From Clostridia bacterium (GTDB lineage Bacteria; Bacillota; Clostridia; Oscillospirales; Acutalibacteraceae): a stretch of 9,876 nt of DNA. Below, in pieces: positions 1-5,352 of this stretch (positions are counted from its first letter, which is position 1; every line of letters begins with the position of its first letter). The position numbers were made by a program, and so were the translations under genes. Location: contig CAADUC010000028.1 in the NCBI GenBank assembly GCA_900752115.1, forward strand, positions 1 to 9,876. Reading direction: 5' to 3'. The notes beneath the pieces are model-generated. The model was given only the letters and a program-made list of their open reading frames with translations. It had not been told where the DNA came from and did no database searches.

Positions 1-20
1 GTGATGCGATGACAAACCCT

Positions 21-67
21 CAGTACCCCTTTCAGGGGTCAGCAAGTACTGACCCCTCTGGGGTCTG
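21..67. repeat. Overlapping palindromes (alternative hairpins)
   Basis: Several inverted repeats share the same bases. CCCCT (26-30) pairs with AGGGG (34-38). AGGGGTCAG (34-42) pairs with CTGACCCCT (49-57). GACCCC (51-56) pairs with GGGGTC (60-65). CAGTAC (21-26) pairs with GTACTG (46-51). The foldings are mutually exclusive: two small hairpins or one large one. No T-run follows directly, so this alone is not a standard terminator. It could be the tail of a gene end lying left of the window, or the subterminal hairpin of a mobile element. The sequence does not decide between them. Confidence 0.6.
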
Positions 68-70
68 AGC

Positions 71-95
71 AAACCACTAGTTTACTAGTGGTTTT
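71..95. terminator. Perfect 11-bp inverted repeat, probable bidirectional terminator
   Basis: AAACCACTAGT (71-81) and ACTAGTGGTTT (84-94) are exact inverted copies around a 2-nt spacer. The stem is flanked by A-run and T-run on both sides, so an RNA copy of either strand would end in a U-run (GGTTTT on plus, GGTTT on minus). It lies 70 nt beyond the stop codon of the minus-strand HAAS-DUF4097 gene and could end the PadR operon. It could also end a gene entering from the left. The T-runs are short, so termination strength is uncertain. Confidence 0.55.
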
Positions 96-164
96 GATTG
101 GGGAGAATACCGCCGAAAGCGGTTTTGAGCGGCTTCCTTCAGGAAAACGGCAGAAATCCGTACT

Positions 165-1232
165 TTATACAAATTCCACTTGGATTTTTCCGTTCGATGT
201 GATGGTGGAAAGCGTTTTGCTTCGCTCCGGAGCGGAACAAACGGGAAGATTGCAGGAGGCGTTTGAGGTGCGGCCCTCCGTCCGGTATTCCGTCGGGTCG
301 CCGCAGACGGTACCGGTGATCGCGCCGTTGCTGGTGCAGATCGTCAGCTTTTCTCCTTCGATCCGCTCAAACACGATGGAACTGTTGGAGCTGGCGAGCG
401 ATATTTCCCGTGCCTGGCATCCGTTGGCCGAGATGCGGCCGTTGCTGGTAGCAGCCGTGAGAAAAGCGGCCTGCAGGTCCGTCAGCCGGATGGAGCTGTT
501 GCTGGTTTCCCAGCGCTGGCTTGCGCAGCGGACGAATTCTGCGGTGAGCGAGCTGTTGCTTGAATGCGCCTCAAGTGTGTTTCCGACAAAGCCGGCCAAA
601 TGAATGGGAGCGTTGGAGGTTTTCAAGCGGCATACGTCGGCTCCGAGTTTTTCCAACCGAATGGAGCTGTTGGAGGTGACGGCCTCCAGACGTTCCAGCG
701 CCGGGAGGCTTTCGCCGTTAATTTTGGCATTGCGGGTTTGCAGCAAAAGCGTGCCGTGAAATTGCTCGGGGACAAAAACGGTCAGCTCGCTGCGCATTCC
801 TCCAAGACCGAAGAATTCCCGCAGGCGTTTTTTCCCGGGAATGTGGCGGAAGTACCAGACGCCGTTTTCCTGGCGGCTCTCCACGTGGGCCCGTAACGGA
901 TCAAAGAGGAAGCGGATGGAAAGCTGGGGGTCCTCTGTGCTGACCAGTGAGATTCGCACCTCTTTCACAGAAAGATCGAGAGTGTGGACCGGGCCGGAGG
1001 GGGTGAACAGCGAGGCTTCCCGGTTTGGCTCGGGGGATGGATTCTCCTCCCGAAAGCGTCTGGCTTCATCCTGCGGCGATCCAAAGCGGGCCAGGACCTC
1101 TTCCTCGCTGAGTCCCTGCTCCAGACCGTCGCAGATCAGTTCTTCGTAATAATCGGAAATCTGCTGTTTTTCCTCCTCTGAAAGCGGGCCCAGGGCATCC
1201 AAAAATTCCTGCAAAAATTGATAGCGGTTCAT
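165..1232 (-). CDS. HAAS domain plus DUF4097 beta-solenoid protein
   Basis: This 355-residue protein has two parts. Residues 1-65 match the HAAS/DUF1700 helical domain: FLQEFLDALGPL, then ISDYYEELICDGLEQG and a VLARFGSP motif. Such domains are usually encoded next to PadR regulators. Residues 80-355 are a DUF4097-type putative adhesin solenoid, with [TS]-[SR]-N turns at 166, 186, 205, 224, 243, 262, 281, 300, 322 and 345. I see no signal peptide and no transmembrane helix, so it is probably cytoplasmic, unlike the membrane-anchored relatives. The ATG at 1232 overlaps the PadR stop (ATGA, 4 nt), and an AGGAGG site lies inside the PadR gene, which implies translational coupling. Its molecular role is unknown. 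A partner or sensor for the PadR protein is an inference from context. Confidence 0.9.
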   Translation of the reverse strand: MNRYQFLQEFLDALGPLSEEEKQQISDYYEELICDGLEQGLSEEEVLARFGSPQDEARRFREENPSPEPNREASLFTPSGPVHTLDLSVKEVRISLVSTEDPQLSIRFLFDPLRAHVESRQENGVWYFRHIPGKKRLREFFGLGGMRSELTVFVPEQFHGTLLLQTRNAKINGESLPALERLEAVTSNSSIRLEKLGADVCRLKTSNAPIHLAGFVGNTLEAHSSNSSLTAEFVRCASQRWETSNSSIRLTDLQAAFLTAATSNGRISANGCQAREISLASSNSSIVFERIEGEKLTICTSNGAITGTVCGDPTEYRTEGRTSNASCNLPVCSAPERSKTLSTITSNGKIQVEFV

Positions 1233-1552
1233 TCTGTTTCCTCCTGACTCATGTGTTTGACAAATGCGTAAATCCGCTCCATTTCAGACCATTCCTCCAG
1301 AAAAAGGCGTATTTTTTGCTCTCCGGCCTCTGTAATCTGGTAATATTTCCGCAGTCTTCCGTTGTGCTCCTGTTTGTAGGTGGTCAGACAGCCGGATGCC
1401 TCCAATCGTTTGAGGATAGGATACAGGGTGGACTCTGAAACAGGAATGCAGGAAGAAACGCGTCCGATCAACTCATAGCCATAGGACGGCCCCTGCTTTA
1501 AAACGGCCAGAACGCAGGTATCCAGCATTCCTTTTTTTCGTTGAATATCCAT
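1229..1552 (-). CDS. PadR family transcriptional regulator
   Basis: The 107-residue product is a short PadR-type (PadR-s2-like) winged-helix repressor. The hallmark region is present: VLAVLKQGPSYGYELIGRV (residues 14-32), the recognition segment SESTLYPILKRLEASGCL (39-56) and a wing ending in RKYYQITEAGEQ (68-79). A C-terminal helix (80-104) would form the dimer interface. The start at 1552 is preferred because AAAGGAGGG lies 4 nt upstream and the protein then begins at the family's usual position. The open frame continues upstream to about 1894, but that extension crosses the promoter and a terminator. PadR proteins usually repress their own operon, and the inverted repeat across the -35 box fits that. 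It overlaps the HAAS-DUF4097 gene by 4 nt. Confidence 0.95.
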   Translation of the reverse strand: MDIQRKKGMLDTCVLAVLKQGPSYGYELIGRVSSCIPVSESTLYPILKRLEASGCLTTYKQEHNGRLRKYYQITEAGEQKIRLFLEEWSEMERIYAFVKHMSQEETE

Positions 1553-1595
1553 ATGTCCCTCCTTTTGCATAATACTTTTATATTTGAATGAAAAC

Positions 1596-1624
1596 ATAAT
1601 ATAATATATTGCATAGTATGTCAA
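1596..1624 (-). promoter_or_regulatory. Promoter of the PadR operon
   Basis: Read on the minus strand, TTGACA (1624-1619) is followed by a 17-nt spacer and TATTAT (1601-1596). This is a near-perfect sigma-A promoter. The expected transcription start falls near 1589, giving a leader of roughly 35-40 nt ahead of the ATG at 1552. The surrounding bases are strongly AT-rich. Confidence 0.85.
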
Positions 1625-1635
1625 GAGGCTATGCA
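1610..1635. promoter_or_regulatory. Candidate PadR operator (inverted repeat)
   Basis: TGCATAG (1610-1616) and CTATGCA (1629-1635) are exact 7-bp inverted copies separated by 12 nt. Their centres are 19 bp apart, close to two helical turns. The -35 hexamer (1619-1624) lies inside the spacer, so a bound dimer would exclude RNA polymerase. Autoregulation by the adjacent PadR is inferred from position and symmetry and is not shown directly. Confidence 0.55.
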
Positions 1636-1787
1636 CACCTAATGAAAAGATACATACTTCAGTGGTCAAAGCAAATAGTGTCGGACGCGGCAAAAAACAG
1701 GTTTGATTTTTGTGCGTTAAGGATGGTTTCGTAAAATTGCCAATGACAATAAAAAACTCCGGCTCTTGATGCTCTGCCGCGCTGGTT

Positions 1788-1836
1788 GCAAAAAATACCG
1801 CTGTTGTCTGCCTGCGCATCAGGCGGACAACAGCGG
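1788..1836 (-). terminator. Strong terminator of the Rrf2 gene
   Basis: The arms CCGCTGTTGTC (1798-1808) and GACAACAGCGG (1826-1836) pair perfectly. The stem continues through a U-G pair and an inner GCCTG/CAGGC helix to a 5-nt loop (1815-1819), about 17 bp in total. On the minus strand the stem is followed by TATTTTTT. This is an intrinsic terminator for transcription arriving from the Rrf2 gene, 80 nt beyond its stop, and it insulates the PadR promoter. Confidence 0.85.
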
Positions 1837-1873
1837 CGAAAAAGAGATCTGTGTATTGATACGGAACGGATCG

Positions 1874-1907
1874 AAGAGAGCGGAAAAGCGGCATTTTCGC
1901 TCTTTTT
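1874..1907 (+). terminator. Plus-strand intrinsic terminator
   Basis: On the plus strand AGAGC (1877-1881), a bulged G and GAAAA (1883-1887) pair with TTTTC (1894-1898) and GCTCT (1899-1903) around a 6-nt loop. The run TTTTT (1903-1907) follows. No plus-strand gene is visible immediately upstream. It may stop antisense transcription into the Rrf2 gene, or end a small RNA from 1630-1870 for which I find no clear promoter. Confidence 0.6.
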
Positions 1908-1916
1908 AAACCAGCC

Positions 1917-2351
1917 CTACCGGTTTTCCAATTGATGGAATTCTTCGATCATGGACTGTAAAGTGATTTGTTCCATGGCTTCCTTGATGGCATCCTCGAC
2001 TTTGTGGTAAGGGGTCTGCAGTACTTTCCTGATATTCCTGGCTACCGGACACGGACGATTCTGGCAGGGGTGAATACCGATGAGAGAAGGAAGTCCATCG
2101 GGCTCCAGGGCAGTATAGATTTGGAAAAGAGTGATTTGGGAGGGAGCCATACATAAAGCTGCTCCGCCGGTTCCGCGCGGTACGGTGATAAGCCCCGCTT
2201 TTTTCAGAGCGCTCAGGATTGTTCGGATAACGACCGGATTGCATCCCGTGCTTTCTGCCAGCAGATTGCTGGTTACCTTGGTAATCCCCTTGGCTTCGTA
2301 AATGAAGATCAGACAGTGGACCGCAACGGAGCATTTCATACTGATTTGCAT
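1917..2351 (-). CDS. Rrf2 family transcriptional regulator
   Basis: The 144-residue protein has the Rrf2 winged helix-turn-helix: MQISMKCSVAVHCL at the N-terminus, helix-turn-helix at about 27-54 (LLAESTGCNPVVIRTILSAL) and a wing rich in glycine (PRGTGGA, 58-64). A CPVARNI motif follows. Cysteines lie at 6, 13, 37, 67, 96 and 101. The C96-x4-C101 pair sits in the region where IscR/NsrR-type members bind Fe-S, but the classical three-cysteine set is not obvious; the layout resembles the YwnA branch. I chose the ATG at 2351 because GAAAGGG lies 7 nt upstream. The ATG at 2357 leaves only 1 nt of spacing. The gene is divergent from the EFR1-DUF2284-patatin operon and is its likely local regulator (inference). 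Confidence 0.92.
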   Translation of the reverse strand: MQISMKCSVAVHCLIFIYEAKGITKVTSNLLAESTGCNPVVIRTILSALKKAGLITVPRGTGGAALCMAPSQITLFQIYTALEPDGLPSLIGIHPCQNRPCPVARNIRKVLQTPYHKVEDAIKEAMEQITLQSMIEEFHQLENR

Positions 2352-2401
2352 ATCCATACCCTTTCGCGAATGAATCTGTTTTGATTTCTTTGGTGTAATT
2401 G

Positions 2402-2430
2402 TTGACTTTACATCTTGTGAATGATAAACT
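2402..2430 (+). promoter_or_regulatory. Candidate promoter of the EFR1 operon
   Basis: TTGACT (2402-2407), a 17-nt spacer and TAAACT (2425-2430) resemble a sigma-A promoter reading toward the EFR1 gene. The predicted leader is about 235 nt, which is long. The -35/spacer junction carries an imperfect palindrome TTTACA-TCT-TGTGAA (2407-2421). Confidence 0.35.
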
Positions 2431-2458
2431 GTAAGAGTTGTAAAAGTTCAGGTTACAA
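2407..2458. promoter_or_regulatory. Cluster of small palindromes and tandem repeat between Rrf2 gene and EFR1 operon
   Basis: Three elements are visible: an imperfect palindrome TTTACA-TCT-TGTGAA (2407-2421); a 9-nt tandem repeat TGTAAGAGT/TGTAAAAGT (2430-2447); and an inverted repeat TTGTAA (2438-2443) / TTACAA (2453-2458) with a 9-nt spacer. All lie in the AT-rich divergent region, so they are candidate operator sites for the Rrf2 regulator. Such short symmetric words can arise by chance, and which one is used cannot be told. Confidence 0.35.
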
Positions 2459-2524
2459 TTTCTATTGTATCGGCTTTTGGGGCGAATTTCAAGGGAGCAC
2501 GGCAAATCTTCCGTCAGCTCCGGA

Positions 2525-2614
2525 ATGATATGGCCGGATATTCATGCGACCAATGATTTCACGATCTCTTTTGAGGCAAACGCCCTGCGCGAAGCGGCGG
2601 TTCGGACGAATTGA
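2525..2614 (+). other. Coding-like segment in the divergent intergenic region
   Basis: An open frame reaching back to about 2444 ends at TGA 2612-2614; its last 29 codons start at ATG 2525. The stretch DFTISFEANALREAAVRT has codon composition like the neighbouring genes, unlike the AT-rich promoter region before it. There is no clear ribosome binding site and I recognise no family. It may be the tail of a lost gene or chance. It occupies the leader region of the EFR1 operon. Confidence 0.25.
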
Positions 2615-2671
2615 ATTGTATGTGCACCGGGGATTGCACGTCTTAGGAAAGACAAAAAGGAGGAACATGCA

Positions 2672-3433
2672 TTGAAATGGTATGAAATGGTATTCAGCCC
2701 GACGGGAGGAACCCGGAAGGTGACGTCACTTTTGACAAACGCGCTGGAAGGCGAGACGGTGTCGGTTGATTTGACAGACAGCAGAGTGGATTTTCGTGCT
2801 GTTGCATTGACACAGGACGACGTGGCGGTCATTTCCGTGCCGTCCTATGGAGGCCGTGTACCTGCCGCCGCCGTTCAGAGAATCGCTCTGATGAACGCAC
2901 ATGGAGCCCGTGCTATCCTGGTCTGTGTGTATGGAAACCGGGCGTATGAGGATACGTTGGTCGAACTGCGTGATGCTGCCGTTCAGGCTGGATTTCGTGT
3001 GGTTGCCGCGGTTGCCGCAATCGCGGAACATTCTGTTGCCCGTCAGTACGCCTCCGGCAGACCGGACAAAGAGGATGCCGAACAGCTTTCTGATTTTGCA
3101 GGCCGGATCCGGAGAAAACTTTCTGAGGGGGATTGCTCGGAACCTGCAATTCCCGGAAATCGTCCTTACAAAAAATCCGGGGGGATCGGCATGGTGCCCA
3201 AGCCCACGAAGGAGTGTACCCGCTGCGGCGTGTGTGCCGCAAAATGCCCCGTGCAGGCAATTGATAAGGATCATCCGAAAGCGGTGGATGAAAAGGTGTG
3301 CATTTCCTGTATGCGCTGTGTCTCCGTATGTCCTCATTCGGCCCGCAAAGTGAATTCTGTTCTGCTCTCTGCGGCTGGGCTGGCGCTCAAAAAGGTATGC
3401 TCTGAGCGAAAAAATCCTGAATTGTTTCTTTGA
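2672..3433 (+). CDS. EFR1-type flavodoxin/ferredoxin fusion protein
   Basis: The 253-residue protein joins two redox modules. The N-terminal flavodoxin-like domain (1-150) carries the FMN phosphate loop SPTGGT (9-14), a VPSYGGRVP segment (56-64) and VYGNRAYEDTLVEL (87-100). The C-terminal part has two [4Fe-4S] ferredoxin motifs, C182-x2-C-x2-C-x3-C192 and C210-x2-C-x2-C-x3-C220. It should move electrons between flavin and Fe-S clusters in the cytoplasm; its partner is unknown. The start is a TTG at 2672 with AGGAGG 8 nt upstream. The nearest in-frame ATG (2687) is too far from that site, and an out-of-frame ATG at 2667 gives only a two-codon ORF that overlaps the TTG. It heads the operon with DUF2284 and patatin genes. 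Confidence 0.92.
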   Translation: MKWYEMVFSPTGGTRKVTSLLTNALEGETVSVDLTDSRVDFRAVALTQDDVAVISVPSYGGRVPAAAVQRIALMNAHGARAILVCVYGNRAYEDTLVELRDAAVQAGFRVVAAVAAIAEHSVARQYASGRPDKEDAEQLSDFAGRIRRKLSEGDCSEPAIPGNRPYKKSGGIGMVPKPTKECTRCGVCAAKCPVQAIDKDHPKAVDEKVCISCMRCVSVCPHSARKVNSVLLSAAGLALKKVCSERKNPELFL

Positions 3434-3470
3434 GTGAGAAATCTTCTTTTTGTCTGCGGAGGAAAATGAA

Positions 3471-4025
3471 ATGATGTGGAAGACCGGCGAGCTGCAGAAA
3501 ATCGGCATTCACGAATCCGGCGTAATCTCTACCGCGGAAATTGTGTTTGACCAGAAGATCCGCAAGCTGTGCGAACAAAATGTGTGCCGTCTGTATGGGA
3601 CAAGCTGGGCCTGTCCGCCGGCTGTGGGAACGGTAGAGGAATGCCGGGCACGATGTCTTCGTTATGCGAGCGCAATGGTGTTCAATGCCGTTTATCCTTT
3701 GGAGGATTCCTTTGACTATGAAGGAATGCAGAGAGGACACGGTGCGTTCAAAGAGTTATGCGACAGATTGTATACGCTGGCGAAGGCGGAGCTTCCCTCT
3801 TTTCTTATTCTTTCCAATGAAGGGTGCGGCCGGTGTGAACGTTGTACATATCCCACGGCGGAATGCAGAAAGCCGGAGCGATTGTTCCCTTCTTTGGAGG
3901 GGTTCGGAATCCATGTGGCCAAACTGGCGGAGAGTGCAAAGGTAAAATATATCAATGGGGAAAATACAGTCACTTATTTTGGGATGCTGCTGTTTGACCC
4001 TGCGGAAAGGAGGAGCGAGGCATGA
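3471..4025 (+). CDS. DUF2284 cysteine-rich metal-binding protein
   Basis: The 184-residue protein matches the DUF2284 family of predicted metal-binding proteins. It has a CRLYGTSWACPP motif (39-50), a C58-x3-C62 pair and a GCGRCERCTYPTAECRKPE segment (118-136). Ten cysteines are present: 34, 39, 48, 58, 62, 97, 119, 122, 125 and 132. They suggest one or more Fe-S or zinc sites; the biochemical role is not established. The ATG at 3471 is chosen because GGAGG lies 8 nt upstream; an in-frame TTG at 3450 precedes that site. It follows the EFR1 gene by 37 nt, and its stop overlaps the patatin start (ATGA). It may mature, or accept electrons from, the EFR1 protein; this is inference. Confidence 0.9.
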   Translation: MMWKTGELQKIGIHESGVISTAEIVFDQKIRKLCEQNVCRLYGTSWACPPAVGTVEECRARCLRYASAMVFNAVYPLEDSFDYEGMQRGHGAFKELCDRLYTLAKAELPSFLILSNEGCGRCERCTYPTAECRKPERLFPSLEGFGIHVAKLAESAKVKYINGENTVTYFGMLLFDPAERRSEA

Positions 4026-4867
4026 AAACAGGCGTGGTGGATGTTGGCGGCGGGCTGAGAGGTATTTATGCTGTGGGCGTGTTGGATTATTGTATGGATT
4101 GCGGGATCCGGTTTGATTTGGGAATTGGGGTGTCGGCGGGAAGCGCGAACCTGGCGTCCTATGCAGCCGGTCAAAGAGGGAGAAACCATCAGTTCTATAC
4201 GGAATATGCGTTCCGCAGACAGTATATGAGCATGCGGAACTTTATTCTGAAGAGATCGTTTATCGATATGGACTATGTATACGGAACACTGAGTCGGACG
4301 GATGGAGAAAATCCTCTGGATTACGGTGCTCTGCGGGATAACCCGATGGAGTTTTATGTTGTGGCAGCCAATGCCCAAACCGGGCAAGTGAAGTATTTTG
4401 ATAAGAACGATATCAGCCAGGATGACTACAGTGTTTTTAAAGCGTCCTGTGCCATTCCTTTTGTCTGCAAGCCATATGAGGTTCAGGGGATCCCGTATTA
4501 CGACGGGGCGCTGGGGGATCCCGTCCCGGTTGAAAAAGCCTTTCAGCTGGGGTGTGAACGTGTTGTGGTGATTTTGACAAAGCCGGAGGCAGAGCTGCGA
4601 AGTTCTGAAAAAGATGAAAAGCTGGCGGCATTTATCCGGAAAAAGTATCCTGCCGCCGCGGAGAAGCTGTGCCGCAGGGCGCAGAACTATAATCAGAGTG
4701 TCGAGCAAGCCAGAGAGTATGTCCGGCAGGGAAAAGCGCTGATTCTTTCCCCGGACGATACCTGCGGCGTCAGCACTTTGAGCAAGGCCAAAGATTCTTT
4801 GCAGCGTCTCTATGAGAAGGGGTACACAGACGGCAAAAAAATAACCGGCTTTCTGTGCCCGGCATGA
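4022..4867 (+). CDS. Patatin-like phospholipase family protein
   Basis: The 281-residue protein carries the patatin Ser-Asp dyad hydrolase signatures. GGGLRGIYAVGVL (9-21) forms the oxyanion-hole loop, GVSAGS (36-41) gives the nucleophile Ser38, and YYDGALGDPVPV (159-170) gives Asp161. Residues 200-281 form a C-terminal extension common in bacterial members of this group (DUF6363-like). No signal peptide is visible, so it acts in the cytoplasm or at the inner face of the membrane, presumably as a lipid acyl hydrolase; the substrate is unknown. The ATG overlaps the DUF2284 stop by 4 nt, so translation is probably coupled. No terminator directly follows; the next strong one is at 5259-5304. Confidence 0.93.
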   Translation: MKTGVVDVGGGLRGIYAVGVLDYCMDCGIRFDLGIGVSAGSANLASYAAGQRGRNHQFYTEYAFRRQYMSMRNFILKRSFIDMDYVYGTLSRTDGENPLDYGALRDNPMEFYVVAANAQTGQVKYFDKNDISQDDYSVFKASCAIPFVCKPYEVQGIPYYDGALGDPVPVEKAFQLGCERVVVILTKPEAELRSSEKDEKLAAFIRKKYPAAAEKLCRRAQNYNQSVEQAREYVRQGKALILSPDDTCGVSTLSKAKDSLQRLYEKGYTDGKKITGFLCPA

Positions 4868-4953
4868 TTCGTAAAAGACCAACGAAAGGTATACAAGACT
4901 TGTTGCCGCCCGGCTTTCATGTTGGAAAATGCACCATGTTTCGGCCGCTTTTT

Positions 4954-5215
4954 GTCCCGCAAACGCCGAACGTAGCCGCGGTAGGCGTGCTCTGATTTTA
5001 GCAGCCTGCGGAAGCGGGGAGCTGGAAAACGTGCAGGAAGAAATGAAAGCCTTTACACAGATCCGCGGCGAGTACCGCCCGGATCCGGAGCCCACCGACT
5101 GTATCAGGAACTGTTGGAGGAATCGGATCGGTTATTTCATGCCGTATCCGGACGACGTTCCAAAAAGGCGGCGAAAGGCTTTTGGCAGCTTAGCTTCCGT
5201 GCGTTGTTCGCTTGA
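4954..5215 (+). pseudogene. Decayed C-terminal remnant of an FGGY carbohydrate kinase
   Basis: Three consecutive frames read like the end of one FGGY-family sugar kinase. Frame A (4954-4992) gives VPQTPNVAAVGV. Frame B (4989-5098) gives ALILAACGSGELENVQEEMK and continues to a YRPDPEPT motif. Frame C (5099-5215) gives LYQELLEESDRLFHAVSG and ends at a TGA. In intact kinases the order is a P-N-V-A segment, a GAAILA-type helix, a K-x-F region, Y-x-PDPE and Y-QELY near the C-terminus, which matches. Two frameshifts break it, and the N-terminal ATPase body is absent. No start or ribosome binding site is present. The identification is from memory of the family pattern. Confidence 0.55.
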
Positions 5216-5258
5216 GGGATCAGTGCTTGTCTAATCGGAAAACAGCGGTCAACCTGTA

Positions 5259-5304
5259 AAAAACGGCATTCCACGGGTCAGAGGACTCGTGGAACGCCGG
5301 TTTT
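5259..5304. terminator. Bidirectional intrinsic terminator
   Basis: A 16-bp stem pairs 5264-5279 with 5284-5299 around the loop AGAG, with one A-C mismatch and one G-U pair. It is flanked by AAAA on the left and TTTT on the right, so both strands end in a U-run; the minus strand has the longer run (TTTTTT). On the plus strand it ends the EFR1 operon and kinase remnant and insulates the DUF1835 gene 49 nt downstream. Confidence 0.8.
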
Positions 5305-5352
5305 CGGCTGCCAAGAAAAGCTTACGGAAGAGCCAAGAAAAGGAGGATCATC

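Noticed and set aside
88..603. Plus-strand open frame opposite the DUF4097 gene
   Set aside because: It is the antisense of the repeat-rich solenoid region, has no ribosome binding site, and its sequence follows from the 57-bp repeats.
1553..1894. N-terminal extension of the PadR frame to 221 residues
   Set aside because: The extension crosses the operon promoter, the candidate operator and the Rrf2 terminator. An AAAGGAGGG site sits right before the ATG at 1552, and the family begins there.
3974..5095. Minus-strand 373-codon frame opposite the patatin gene
   Set aside because: Composition is non-protein-like, no family is recognised, and the plus-strand patatin has all catalytic motifs and a coupled start.
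4929..5234. The 101-codon frame between the patatin gene and terminator as an intact small gene
   Set aside because: Only its middle part matches an FGGY kinase pattern; the rest of that pattern continues in other frames, so a pseudogene explains it better.
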